A DNA stretch of 64,000 nucleotides from contig CAYYUP010000004.1 in NCBI GenBank assembly GCA_964474905.1, positions 1-64,000 on the forward strand, written 5' to 3'. The notes under the pieces are model-generated. The model saw only the letters and a program-made list of their open reading frames with translations, did no database searches and had not been told where the DNA came from. This document shows positions 8,027 to 18,631 of the stretch, piece by piece (within the stretch, counting starts at the first letter, position 1; each line of letters begins with the position of its first letter). This DNA comes from JADJRG01 sp964474905 (lineage in GTDB: Bacteria; Myxococcota_A; Polyangia; Nannocystales; Nannocystaceae). Position numbers and translations under genes: made by a program.

Positions 8027-10255
8027 CTAGTGGGCGTTCGCGGACCAGGCGCGCCAACAGGCGACATCGTCGGCGCGTTCGGCTGCGTCACCGCGGGGAT
8101 CAAAGGGCAGATCGATGGTCGTGATCCTTATGAGTTCCTCGTAGGCCCAGCGGCGCACGGCAGTGTTGGTGTGCCCCAGGCTGTCGATCATCCACTCGAT
8201 GCGGCCGCGGTCGCGGTTGTCTTGCAGCCAGAGGTTCCAGGCGTCGCTCGACATACCGAGGTGTTGCCCCGAGATCGTGCAGAGGGCCCGGAGGGCGGCG
8301 GCCGAAGTTTCGAGGTCGTCGTTGAGGGCTGCGGTGAGCTTGTCGAGGGAGCCGACGTCGCGCAGCATGCCCATCGCCTGGATCGCCCGTTGCCGGCGTG
8401 TCGCATCGGCGCTCGCCAGCTCGCGGCGCAGCGCCTGCACGGCCCGTGTGTAGCTAGGATCGTCGTGATAGGTCTCGAGCACGCGCATCGCGATCGTGCG
8501 GACGTCGCGGCCGTCATCGAAGGCTAGGCGAGCGAGGGGGCCTATCGCCTCGGGTGCCCGCAGCTCCTGGAAGACGAGCGCCACATAGAAGCGCACGTTG
8601 GCGTCGGGATCGCCGATACGAGCGAGCACGAAGGGGGTGATCGGTGCGCCCAGAGCGATGCAGAGGCGCAGCAGCGGGCCGTGTGCCGAGGCTGTGGGCA
8701 GGCTCTTGAGATCGCTGTGGGGCAGGTCAATAGGCCCTGGGAAGAGCTGCGCGATCCCGACAAATGCCTGCTCTCCGGCCTCTTGAACCTGGCTCAGAAG
8801 GCCGACATCGGATCCTCCTGCGGCGATCGCTGACTCGAGGAGAGCGTCCAAGCTGCTCGGTACCTGAGCCTGTCGATGCACCAAGGTTGCCGGCACATAG
8901 CCGCTCGATCGTTCACGGCGCGGACGTCTGGCGGGTGCATCAGGATCGGGTGTGGGCGTGGGCTCGGGTGCGGTCGGTCGCTTCAGCGTCGGGATGATCG
9001 CGCTGGCCCCCGGCGTCGGTGTGCTCGGGCGATCCGTGAGCGTGGGGATCGTCGGCACCGGCCGGTTCTCTGGGTTCTCCGGGTTCTCTTGCGTCTCGCG
9101 ATCTCGGGTCAACGACGGGATCTGAGCGCTCGCGGCGACCGGGCGTTGGAGGTCTGGGATCACGGCCGCATCGACCTGGCTCCGGCGCAGGGCGGGCAAC
9201 ATCGTCGAGCTTTCGGCGGCGCTTTCGGACGGCGAGATGGCCTGCTCGAAAGCATCGACACTCGTCGGTTGGACGGGGTCTTGCGCGGGTGTTGGGCTTT
9301 GCGCGGTGCTTTGTGCGGTGCTTTGTGCAGTGCTCGGCGCGGCCGCGGGCTGGGGGCCGGACGCGGGTCTCGGGCCTGAAGAGGCGAGCAGGGTGGGGAT
9401 GATCGGCGCCTGTTCTTCGGCGGTAGTATTGGCCTGAACATTCAGATCTGTCCCAATAGACAGACCTTGGGTCTCGGCGGGGCCTTTGGGATCCGCTTGG
9501 TGCTCGGTCTCTCGGGAAGCTGCGTCGGAGCTTTGGTCCGGCGCTTGTCGAGTATCTGTCTCTGTAGACAGATCATGCGCGTCTCCGGTATTTGCGGTCT
9601 GTGCTTCGGCCTCGGCTGTCTCGCGGGGCGGCCCTTGTTCGTCACTGTCTGCCGACTGCGCCTTTGGGGTCGGCGTTTCGTCATCGTCGGTCGGCGGCAT
9701 CAGCAGGCCGCTGCCCTCGTTGATGAAGGCTCCGCGGATCTCAGTGACGCCGCGGTGGTTGGAGTCTTCGCTGTGGAACCCGCGGAGCGCGTGCAGGTAG
9801 CGTGCGGCTAGGGCTGCGTAACGGGGCGGCGTGGCCAGTTGCCGCCGCTGATCGGCGATCATGCGGATCCAGGATTCGGCGGTGATCGTCAGGGTTGCGT
9901 CTGGGAGCTGGAGCTGGATTTTGGCGAGCATCTCGTCCGAGATCTCGGGGTGCAGAGCGACCCAGAGCGTGTCGTCGATAAGGGCTAGCGGCACTGCACT
10001 GTGCCCGTCGATCCAAGCCTCTGGCAGCTGATTCCACGGGCGTTGCCGGGACGGTTGGGTGAGCAGCTCGGCGGGGCTCGCTGGCAGGCCGCGGGCACCG
10101 GTCAGCGCGTCGCTTAAGGCTGCGGCATCGATGACCTCGAGCTCCAAAAGGGCGGTGTCGATGCTGCCGCCGTAGATGATCGCCCGGCGCTCCGCATCGG
10201 CGAGGTCGCGAGCGCAGACCTGGTCGCGCTCTTCGAGGTAATCCTGCAGTGTCAT
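8027..10255 (-). CDS. MshEN-like N-terminal domain and HEAT-repeat protein
   Basis: A 742-residue protein in three parts. Residues 1-140 resemble the N-terminal domain of type II secretion and type IV pilus ATPases (MshEN/T2SSE_N): IIYGGSIDTALLELEVID, LSDALTGARGLP, then WVALHPEISDEMLAKIQ. No ATPase domain follows. Residues 140-430 are low complexity, rich in Pro, Thr, Gln and Ala, with repeats such as QSTAQSTAQS and IIPTL/IPTL. Residues 430-742 are HEAT-like repeats (VRFYVALVFQELRAPEAIGP; VRTIAMRVLETY; RRWAYEEL). It is probably a cytoplasmic scaffold, and a c-di-GMP-binding role for the N-domain is only inference from MshEN relatives. Its ATG overlaps the stop of the RDD gene by 4 nt (ATGA), so translation is coupled. 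Confidence 0.75.
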   Translation of the reverse strand: MTLQDYLEERDQVCARDLADAERRAIIYGGSIDTALLELEVIDAAALSDALTGARGLPASPAELLTQPSRQRPWNQLPEAWIDGHSAVPLALIDDTLWVALHPEISDEMLAKIQLQLPDATLTITAESWIRMIADQRRQLATPPRYAALAARYLHALRGFHSEDSNHRGVTEIRGAFINEGSGLLMPPTDDDETPTPKAQSADSDEQGPPRETAEAEAQTANTGDAHDLSTETDTRQAPDQSSDAASRETEHQADPKGPAETQGLSIGTDLNVQANTTAEEQAPIIPTLLASSGPRPASGPQPAAAPSTAQSTAQSTAQSPTPAQDPVQPTSVDAFEQAISPSESAAESSTMLPALRRSQVDAAVIPDLQRPVAASAQIPSLTRDRETQENPENPENRPVPTIPTLTDRPSTPTPGASAIIPTLKRPTAPEPTPTPDPDAPARRPRRERSSGYVPATLVHRQAQVPSSLDALLESAIAAGGSDVGLLSQVQEAGEQAFVGIAQLFPGPIDLPHSDLKSLPTASAHGPLLRLCIALGAPITPFVLARIGDPDANVRFYVALVFQELRAPEAIGPLARLAFDDGRDVRTIAMRVLETYHDDPSYTRAVQALRRELASADATRRQRAIQAMGMLRDVGSLDKLTAALNDDLETSAAALRALCTISGQHLGMSSDAWNLWLQDNRDRGRIEWMIDSLGHTNTAVRRWAYEELIRITTIDLPFDPRGDAAERADDVACWRAWSANAH

Positions 10256-10857
10256 CGTGCCCCCCTAACCACTAGAGTGCGCGCTAGATGGTCGTGGAAC
10301 CCGCGTTTTTCGCGATCAAAGGCGATCCAAAGCGCTCCTAGACCGCCCGGCGCGAGGCCGACGATGAGGCCGAGAGCGCGGACCAAAGCGCGCCCAAAGC
10401 CGGGGCGCTGGCCCCTGTTGCTGACCACCCGGAGCCCGATCGCGCGCTGGCCGGGCGTCGCACCGGAGAGCGCCGTAAAGATGACGACGTAGGCGATGGA
10501 GATCCCGAGAAAGGGGATGATCCAGAGGAGCACGGTGGTTGGCGGCAGGGCGAGCCAGCGCAGCCCGGTGTCGAGAGAGAGGTCGCCGTGTACGGGCGCG
10601 GCGATTTTGAGTGCTCTGTGCAGGGCGAATTGCAGTGGTGCGGCGGTCAGCATCAACACCATCAGATCGAGCACGCAGGCGAGTAGGCGGCGCCAAAAAC
10701 CAGCGACCTTGAGCGGGTAGAGATCGACGCCGCAATGCTGGCACGCGGGTCGTGTCTCGGTGCCGGCCAGATCGGCCGACAGGGGGCCATCACAGGCCGG
10801 GCAGGGGCCTGGACGCAGCGCGGTCGACCACAGCGGCATCGAGCGCGAGCCTAGCAT
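10252..10857 (-). CDS. RDD-family integral membrane protein with N-terminal zinc-ribbon
   Basis: A 201-residue protein. The N-terminus has two CxxC pairs (CPAC and CQHC), a likely zinc ribbon. The RDD domain follows, beginning GFWRRLLACVLDLMVLML, with two or three hydrophobic helices and the later motif GATPGQRAIGLRVVS, typical of the RDD family. RDD proteins are small membrane proteins of uncertain, possibly transport, function. The start could be the Met at 10857 or the Met six codons later (MPLWSTAL). It follows rsmE by 18 nt and overlaps the HEAT gene by 4 nt, so it sits in the prmA-rsmE-rdd-heat leftward operon. Confidence 0.8.
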   Translation of the reverse strand: MLGSRSMPLWSTALRPGPCPACDGPLSADLAGTETRPACQHCGVDLYPLKVAGFWRRLLACVLDLMVLMLTAAPLQFALHRALKIAAPVHGDLSLDTGLRWLALPPTTVLLWIIPFLGISIAYVVIFTALSGATPGQRAIGLRVVSNRGQRPGFGRALVRALGLIVGLAPGGLGALWIAFDREKRGFHDHLARTLVVRGAR

Positions 10858-10875
10858 GAAACCACCGGTGTCGAC

Positions 10876-11607
10876 TCAGCTCGCTTCGCGGTCAACAGGG
10901 TGTACGGGGTCCGCAAAGAGCAGGCGAGAGAGCCCTATCAGGGCGGCTGTTTCGCTGCGCAGGGTCCAGGGGCCGAGAGCAAGCGCGGTCCAGCCGTGTT
11001 CACGGGTGGTTAGGGTCTCGTGCTCGGCGAGGCCGCCCTCTGGGCCGACCAGCAAGCGGGCGGCGCTGCCCAAGGTCGTTTGCCCATCTGCTTGGCCGCG
11101 CAGGGCCGTGTCGGCGAAGAAACCGGGGGCCTTTGGAGCGACCGTCAGGGCTTCGCGGAGGGACAGGGTCTCGATGATCTCTGGCGGGCGGGGGCGGCCG
11201 CACTGGCGCAGGGTTGATCGCAGGACTCGGTCGATGCGATCGCGGGAGGGCGCGCGACCTTGGGATCGGGCGCAGCGGACGAGCACGATCGTCGCGACGC
11301 CGAGCTCGGTTGCCTGGGTGATCGTCTGCAGAGTCGCGGCCGCTTCGGGCAGACCCAAGAGCAGCGTGAGCCGCCGACTCGGGCCCGCGATCGCCACCGT
11401 TTTGCCGACTAGGATCGTTGTGCAGCGGCCGTCGTCGGCTTCGACGGTCGCCGACCAGAGACCTCCACAGCCGTCGAGTAGCTCGATGCTCGCGCCGTCT
11501 CGGGCTCGGCGGACCCGTCGTAGGTAGCGAGATTCGTCTCTGTCTAGGAGCAGGCGATCGCCGGGGCAGGGCGCGCTGCCGGCGGGAGCGAAGACTCGCA
11601 GGCTCAA
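10876..11607 (-). CDS. rsmE: 16S rRNA m3U1498 methyltransferase RsmE
   Basis: 243 residues from a TTG start at 11607 (MSLRVFAP), chosen because GGAG lies about 7 nt upstream and the length fits the RsmE family; longer in-frame starts would overlap prmA. This SPOUT-class enzyme methylates N3 of U1498 in 16S rRNA. Seen in the sequence: an N-terminal PUA-like part (LDRDESRYLRRVRR), TQATELGV in the middle, and the knot motifs LLVGPEGGL and ALGPWTLRSETA. The gap to prmA is about 43 nt. The prmA-rsmE order is common in bacteria. Confidence 0.93.
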   Translation of the reverse strand: MSLRVFAPAGSAPCPGDRLLLDRDESRYLRRVRRARDGASIELLDGCGGLWSATVEADDGRCTTILVGKTVAIAGPSRRLTLLLGLPEAAATLQTITQATELGVATIVLVRCARSQGRAPSRDRIDRVLRSTLRQCGRPRPPEIIETLSLREALTVAPKAPGFFADTALRGQADGQTTLGSAARLLVGPEGGLAEHETLTTREHGWTALALGPWTLRSETAALIGLSRLLFADPVHPVDREAS

Positions 11608-11650
11608 GGCGTGCTCCGGAGGTGCGGAACGACCCGATGAAGTTTGGAGT

Positions 11651-12556
11651 TCAAGGTGCTCTCCGAAGGTGCAGGGCGATCCAATCTCCGGCGATGCGGC
11701 TGCCGGCGAGTTGCAAACCGAGCGCGACATAGGCCGCAGTGACCTCGTCGCCCTCCTCGATCAGCACCCCGCTCACCAGCAGATCGCCCGCAGGATCGAG
11801 TCGCTCGCTGATCGCTTGTGCTGACGGGATCAGCACGGAGGGCCGGATGTTGGCGAAGATGAGATCGAAGCGGCCCTCGGCCTGGTCGACTGTGCCGGTG
11901 TGAATGTTGATCGCCGAGATCTCGTTGAGCTCGGCGTTTTCAGAGGTTGTTGCGGTCGCCTCGGCATCGATGTCGATCGCCACAAGTTGCTCGATTCCCG
12001 GGAAGAGGCGAGCTGCTGCAAGGGCCAGGATGCCGGAGCCGCAACCGAGATCGAGAACCCGCAGCGGAGCGCGGAGCGGCGCGAGCTCGCAGACGAGATC
12101 GAGGCAGAGGCGGGTGCTCTCGTGCTGACCTGTGCCAAAGGCCCGACCGGGATCGAGGATGAGTTCGCGGGTCGGATCTCCGGGTCGTCTGGGGATCCAG
12201 CTCGGGCGCAGCAGGAGTGCGCCTGCACCAAAGATGATCGGCGCGTAAAACTGTTTCCACGAGTCGCGCCAGTCGTCGTCGTCGCGGATCGCGGCTTCGA
12301 TTTGAAGATCGAGACCGAGAGCGTGGGCGAGGCGAGTGATCCGCGGCCGCAGAGATTCGAGGGCCGCGGGCTCTGTGTAGACGATCAGCTGCGGGGTGGT
12401 GTCACTTCCCCCCAGCGTTGTCCCATCTCGGACCTCAACTCCGCTCACTTCGTCTTCTTCGGCGAGCAGCGCCGCGAGCGTCTCGCGGAGCTCAGAGCCG
12501 CCGCTGTGGGTCGTGGGGTGCAGATCGAGGGTTAATGTGGCCCATTGGACTTGCAT
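11651..12556 (-). CDS. prmA: Ribosomal protein L11 methyltransferase
   Basis: A 301-residue class I SAM methyltransferase. The C-terminal half has motif I DLGCGSGILALAAARL, the post-I acidic residue in VAIDIDAEA, and FANIRPSVL at the NxxP/NILA position. The N-terminal half carries the PrmA substrate-recognition part (DDWRDSWKQFYAP, then DPGRAFGTGQHESTRLCL). It methylates ribosomal protein L11. It is the first gene of the leftward operon continuing into rsmE. Confidence 0.92.
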   Translation of the reverse strand: MQVQWATLTLDLHPTTHSGGSELRETLAALLAEEDEVSGVEVRDGTTLGGSDTTPQLIVYTEPAALESLRPRITRLAHALGLDLQIEAAIRDDDDWRDSWKQFYAPIIFGAGALLLRPSWIPRRPGDPTRELILDPGRAFGTGQHESTRLCLDLVCELAPLRAPLRVLDLGCGSGILALAAARLFPGIEQLVAIDIDAEATATTSENAELNEISAINIHTGTVDQAEGRFDLIFANIRPSVLIPSAQAISERLDPAGDLLVSGVLIEEGDEVTAAYVALGLQLAGSRIAGDWIALHLRRAP

Positions 12557-12717
12557 AATTGGAGGCTCTGACTACACGATTTTCTGTTGGGAGCGGCGTT
12601 CTGAGAACAGCGCGTTACGAGGCTCGATTTTAGCTGGATAAATCTTGTTGATGGTGTAAAAACGCTCCAATAAACAGCCAGAGCAGGCGTCGCATACGTC
12701 GCTCGAATGGGAGGCAC

Positions 12718-12960
12718 ATGGTGGCATTCACAGGAGTTAAGGTTTTTTCGGCGACGAAGGCCTGGGAGCGCGAGCAGATCAGCGAGCGGATCAACGATTT
12801 TCTCGAGGTCAACCCAGGGGTTGAGATCGTCGACAAGGTCATCACGCAGAGTTCGGACAGCGAGTTCCACTGCCTGACGATCACCCTCTTTTACAACTCA
12901 GATCATCGGATCCCAGCGCCTCCGCGGCCACCTCCGCGCTCGCGCCAACGCATGCCCTGA
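12718..12960 (+). CDS. Small Cse60-like (DUF2758-type) protein
   Basis: An 80-residue protein with a very good ribosome-binding site (GGGAGG, 4 nt before the ATG). The core (VKVFSATKAWEREQISERI, NDFLEVNPGVEIVDKVIT, CLTITLFYN) has the pattern of Cse60/DUF2758 proteins known from Bacillus: a KVF strand, a helix with INxFL, a VEIVD strand, and a C-terminal hydrophobic strand ending in Tyr. The resemblance is by eye and needs a profile search. A proline/arginine tail (PAPPRPPPRSRQR) follows. It stands alone between the divergent prmA operon and the convergent sdh operon and shares the sdh terminator hairpin on its 3' side. Confidence 0.6.
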   Translation: MVAFTGVKVFSATKAWEREQISERINDFLEVNPGVEIVDKVITQSSDSEFHCLTITLFYNSDHRIPAPPRPPPRSRQRMP

Positions 12961-12995
12961 TGATGTGGTTCTGTGCGCTAACTGAAAGCCTGAGC

Positions 12996-13029
12996 AAAAA
13001 AAGAGGACTCCGCGCCAGGCGGAGTCCTC
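12996..13029 (-). terminator. Terminator of the sdhCAB operon (bidirectional hairpin)
   Basis: GAGGACTCCGC (13003-13013), loop GCCAG, GCGGAGTCCTC (13019-13029): a perfect 11-bp stem. On the minus strand it is followed by a run of T (the A-run at 12996-13002), 25 nt after the sdhB stop. It can also stop the small rightward gene ending at 12960. Confidence 0.92.
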
Positions 13030-13054
13030 GAGTGATCTTGCAGCAGGAGCGCAG

Positions 13055-13824
13055 CTAGTCGTCGTTACGAAGCTGTGCCCGTGCGTACTCGCGGTTGAGC
13101 ACCATCACGGCCTCGATCGGGATCTCCTTGGGACAGGCCGCTGCACATTCGCCGTGGTTTGTGCAGGCGCCAAAACCCTCGGTGTCCATGGCCTCGACCA
13201 TGTTCAGGACCCGTGTCGTGCGCTCGACTTGCCCCTGGGGGAGCTTGACCAAGTGGGCCACCTTTGCGCCGACAAAGAGCATCGCCGAGGCATTTGGACA
13301 GGCCGCCACACAGCCACCGCAGCCGATACAGGAGGCGTAATCCATAGCCGCGTCGGACTCTTTTTTGCCGATCGGCGTGGCGTTGGCGTCGGGGGTGCCA
13401 CCGGTGCCGATCGAGATGTAACCACCGGAGGCGATCACCCGATCGAAGGCGGTGCGCTCGACCATCAAGTCTTTGATGATCGGGAAGGCCTTTGCGCGCC
13501 AGGGCTCGATGGTGATCTCGTCGCCGTCGCGGAAGCTCCGCATGTGGAGCTGGCAGGTCGTCGTGCCCTTTTGCGGGCCGTGCGGGCGACCGTTGATGAC
13601 CATCGAACACATGCCGCAGATGCCCTCGCGGCAGTCGTGATCGAAGGCGACGGGATCCTCGTTGTTGGCGAGCAGCTGCTCGTTGAGAACATCGAGCATC
13701 TCGAGGAAGGACATGTGCGGGTTTGCCTCGACCTTGTAGGTCTTGAGCGCGCCCGGATCCTTGGGGTCTTTGCGACCCTTTTGGCGCCACACATGCAGGG
13801 TGATCTTCATGTTGCCGTCGCTCA

Positions 13825-13825
<1 letters not shown>
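13055..13825 (-). CDS. sdhB: Succinate dehydrogenase/fumarate reductase iron-sulfur subunit
   Basis: A 256-residue protein. It carries electrons from SdhA flavin to the membrane quinone site through three clusters. The [2Fe-2S] ligands are in CREGICGMC with a later Cys (TTTCQLH). The [4Fe-4S] and [3Fe-4S] ligands are in CIGCGGCVAACP and CTNHGECAAACPKE. The ATG overlaps the last base of the sdhA stop (TAATG), so the two are translationally coupled. It is the last gene of sdhC-sdhA-sdhB, followed by a strong terminator. The type matches the b558-class enzymes (B. subtilis style). Confidence 0.95.
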
Positions 13826-15744
<1,919 letters not shown>

Positions 15745-15756
15745 AGCAGAGGCTCC

Positions 15757-16470
15757 TTAGATGTGGATGAGACCGGCGATGACGCTGACCGCCAGCGCGA
15801 CGTTGCCGAGAAGAACGACGGCCGCCACGGTGGGGCCGATCTTGTCGATGAGCGGCCGGTAGCGGCCGCTTTGGAGGCCGAGGGTGGCGAACATCGAGGT
15901 CACCGAGTGGCTCAGGTGGAGGGCCAGAGCGATGTTGGCGATGACGTAGGTGACGGCGACCGTGGGGTTTTTGAAGGACGAGACGACCATTCGCCAGACG
16001 TCGGGACGGCCCTCGCTGTCGATGAAGTGGAAGTACTCAGGCTCGATCACGCCGCCGGTGAAATGGAGGATGTGATAGACGAGGAAGAGCAGGGTGACGA
16101 TGCCGGTGCCGAGCATGAACTGGGCGGCGTAGGAGGTCGTTGGCGTCTTGAGGCCGGCGACGTAGCGGCTCTTTCGAGCCTCCCGGTTGCGGCCCGAGAG
16201 ACGCATCGCCGCCATGATGTGCAGGCCGATGCAGGCGAGCAGGAAGGCGCGGGCGATCCAGACGAGGTTACCGCCCATCAGCCCCTTGAGGCCGTGGGCG
16301 TAGGCGTTGATGGCTTCGGGTCCAGCGAAGAGCTGGAGGTTCATGATCATATGCTGGACGACAAATCCGACGAGGATGACGCCCGTAAGCGCCATCACAA
16401 TTTTGGCGCCGATCGTCGAACTCATCAGACCTGAAATGCCGCGCTTTTGGGGTTGGCTCGGTGCGCTCAT
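15757..16470 (-). CDS. sdhC: Succinate dehydrogenase cytochrome b558 membrane subunit
   Basis: A 237-residue membrane anchor with about five hydrophobic helices (GAKIVMALTGVILVGFVVQH; LVWIARAFLLACIGLHIMAA; FMLGTGIVTLLFLVYHILHF; VIANIALALHLSHSV; VAAVVLLGNVALAVSVIAGL). The His residues in VQHMIMN, GLHIMAA, YHILHF and LHLSHS are candidates for the two heme ligands. The single fused anchor is the SdhC_b558 family, normally linked to menaquinone. It is the first gene of the operon; the AT-richer 184 bp upstream should hold the promoter. Confidence 0.92.
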   Translation of the reverse strand: MSAPSQPQKRGISGLMSSTIGAKIVMALTGVILVGFVVQHMIMNLQLFAGPEAINAYAHGLKGLMGGNLVWIARAFLLACIGLHIMAAMRLSGRNREARKSRYVAGLKTPTTSYAAQFMLGTGIVTLLFLVYHILHFTGGVIEPEYFHFIDSEGRPDVWRMVVSSFKNPTVAVTYVIANIALALHLSHSVTSMFATLGLQSGRYRPLIDKIGPTVAAVVLLGNVALAVSVIAGLIHI

Positions 16471-16654
16471 AACACTTCCATGGGGATCGCTCGTTGCGAC
16501 CTCATTGGGCTCCTAGCACATTTTCTGAGAAATGGGATGACTACGCGAAGCTTGCGTTGTGATCCCGAATTAGAGGCAATAGAACCCACGAAAAGCCAAT
16601 GACAGCCATCGCGCAGGTTGCGCGAGGACCTAGATCATTTATTAGAATTTCGAG

Positions 16655-17680
16655 CTAATGAACTTTGACACCGAGGGGGGGCTCCCAGCTCAGCTCGAAG
16701 TGACCGAGCATCACTGGTTCGTCGGCGCGCAGGCGGACGACCGGGTGTGAGGGGCCGTCGGTCTCGTGCCCTGGGCGGACCCCGTTGGTACTCGCGAGAT
16801 CGTAGACCAACAGCGAGGTCGGGCCCTCTTCGGCGACCAGCGCGTGCACTCGCGAGAGGTTGCGACCGGAGCCGGCGAGTGAGCAACGATCGCTGTAGCG
16901 ACCGATGAGGAGCCCGCGTTGGAGCTGCTCGGAGTCGACGTCGAGCTCTTTGGTGTTGTCTTTGCTGGCCCGCGACTGCAGTGAGCGGAGCCGGAGTAGG
17001 CCCCGCGAGGCCGGCTTTTGATCGACGTTGATCGGCCGGTAGCCGCCGAGCTGGGCGACGCTCGGCTCGGCCATCGCCGACAGTGCGAGGCGGACCCCTC
17101 CACCGCGGGCATCGAGCCCAGTGAGCCGGTGAAAGGCATCCTGCGCGTCGCCTTCGAGCAGTGCGACACCGGAGGGACCGCCGGGGATCACGACCATCGC
17201 CGTGCGGCCAAACGAGAGGCCGACGTGACCGAGGGCGCTAAACCCAGGCACACGCTTATCGTCGGCGAGCACGATGCCCGCGCGGCCGCCTAGGTCGTAG
17301 CCGCGGAGTCGCAGCGTGCCCTGACCTGGCCAAGCGGTCAGGAGGATGTGACGCAGGCTGACGCGGTTGTCGCTCGGGATGTTGAGCGTGCACCGATTGT
17401 GGCGACCGACAACGATCGCGTGGGGCAGGCCGTCGGGCTTGCGGACCACACGCTGGGCGACCGGGAAACCCTTTGCATCGGTGGCGACGATCAGCGTCTC
17501 GCCCTCGCGCGTATTGCCCACAAGAGCTTGGAGGACCGCCTGTGCACGTATGAACGCCTGCAGCAGGTCCACCGACCGACCGCTGTTGCTGCGGGCATCA
17601 CGCGCATCGTCGTTCATGCTCGCTTCATCCTCTGACGAATCGGGCCGGTGAGCCAACGGATCTTCCGGGTTTGAACTCAC
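16655..17680 (-). CDS. Tandem FHA-domain protein
   Basis: 341 residues from a GTG at 17680; an ATG 63 nt downstream (MNDDARDARSN) is an alternative start. The N-terminal 40 residues are acidic and disordered. The first FHA-like block (IVVGRHNRCTLNI, then RVSLRHI) has the GR and SxxH elements in imperfect form. The second block (LLIGRYSDRCSL, NLSRVHALV, YDLASTNG) is a canonical phosphothreonine-binding FHA: GR, SRxH and DxxSTNG are intact. No kinase or other enzymatic domain is attached. Such proteins are abundant in myxobacteria, where they link to Ser/Thr kinases. It is divergent from the bactofilin gene. Confidence 0.82.
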   Translation of the reverse strand: MSSNPEDPLAHRPDSSEDEASMNDDARDARSNSGRSVDLLQAFIRAQAVLQALVGNTREGETLIVATDAKGFPVAQRVVRKPDGLPHAIVVGRHNRCTLNIPSDNRVSLRHILLTAWPGQGTLRLRGYDLGGRAGIVLADDKRVPGFSALGHVGLSFGRTAMVVIPGGPSGVALLEGDAQDAFHRLTGLDARGGGVRLALSAMAEPSVAQLGGYRPINVDQKPASRGLLRLRSLQSRASKDNTKELDVDSEQLQRGLLIGRYSDRCSLAGSGRNLSRVHALVAEEGPTSLLVYDLASTNGVRPGHETDGPSHPVVRLRADEPVMLGHFELSWEPPLGVKVH

Positions 17681-17852
17681 GGATCGGCAGACTATGCCAG
17701 TGCGGCTCCCTGCGCTACGGCTTTGTTAGAGAGGGCGAGGCCGCGCGGGTATCTGCGCATGCGAGCAGTATCGATCGTGAGCCTGATCCAGCTAGGCTGC
17801 GCCCATTCAGGTCGGCTGGGAACGCGCTTACGCCGACTTGGGAGGATGATCG

Positions 17853-18269
17853 ATGGCGAGCAACGAGATCACAACCATTCTCGGCAAGGGCAGCAGCTTT
17901 GACGGCAAGCTCACATTTGAGGGCGCGGTCCGAATTGACGGCGTGTTTTCAGGCGAAATCGAGACCCAAGGGACTCTGATGATCGGCGAGACCGCCGAGG
18001 TAAAGGCGAAGATTCACGCCTCTCAGATCATCATCGAGGGGCTTATTCGAGGTGAGATCATCGCCTCGAATTCCCTCGAAATTCACGACTCGGCGAGGGT
18101 GTACGGCAACCTGCTCTGCCCGAGCTTGATGATCCAAAAGGGCGCGATCTTCGAGGGCACATGCCGGATGGAGAGCGCCGTCGCGGGCTCCGAAGGCTCC
18201 GAAGGCTCCGAAGGCGCCGACGTGCGTCCGCCCGAGCCGGTGATCTCGCTCGCCGACGCGGACGCCTGA
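17853..18269 (+). CDS. Bactofilin
   Basis: A 138-residue bactofilin: a polymerising right-handed beta-helix cytoskeletal protein. Residues 5-115 hold the repeats (TILGKGSSFDGKLTFEGAVR; IDGVFSGEIETQGTLMIGE; AKIHASQIIIEGLIRGEI; LEIHDSARVYGNL). The tail contains GSEGSEGSEG and an acidic end. The N-terminal extension before the domain is very short. A GGAGG ribosome-binding site lies upstream of the ATG. It precedes the ATP synthase cluster by 362 bp and is probably a separate unit. A role in shape, division or positioning is inference from the family. Confidence 0.9.
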   Translation: MASNEITTILGKGSSFDGKLTFEGAVRIDGVFSGEIETQGTLMIGETAEVKAKIHASQIIIEGLIRGEIIASNSLEIHDSARVYGNLLCPSLMIQKGAIFEGTCRMESAVAGSEGSEGSEGADVRPPEPVISLADADA

Positions 18270-18631
18270 GCGGCCGCAAGATCGGCGAGGTGCTCCTTAT
18301 GAGGAGGTCCAGAGTGCGCCTGTGGGTACGCTCTAGGGTCTCTTTGCGTGGTTCTCCGTTGCGTTTGCGCGGACCTTTCTCCCTGCGACCTGGGGTCACG
18401 TGAGCCATCCCGCTCTGTGATGTGGGGCTGATGTACGTGTGTGCAGCGAGCGGCAGGTCTGTGCGCAGCGGGCCATTAGGACGCGGCCGAAGCGGCACAC
18501 GAGCCCGAGCCGCGGGGCGTTGACGGCCGGGAACACGCGTGGTACGAGCGCGCCGCCTTACCGGGATTGCGGTAATGGCCTGACAGAAGTCCCGGATCCG
18601 ACCCCGCAGGTCGGACCACGAGCCACGGACC
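18270..18631. other. Gene-free 362-bp leader region before the ATP synthase cluster
   Basis: No convincing gene on either strand. It holds a 7-bp hairpin TCCGACC/GGTCGGA (18597-18603/18609-18615) and a 6-bp inverted repeat TTACCG/CGGTAA about 50 nt further upstream, both just before the b' start. The atp promoter and any leader control probably lie here. I see no riboswitch consensus I recognise. Confidence 0.45.
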
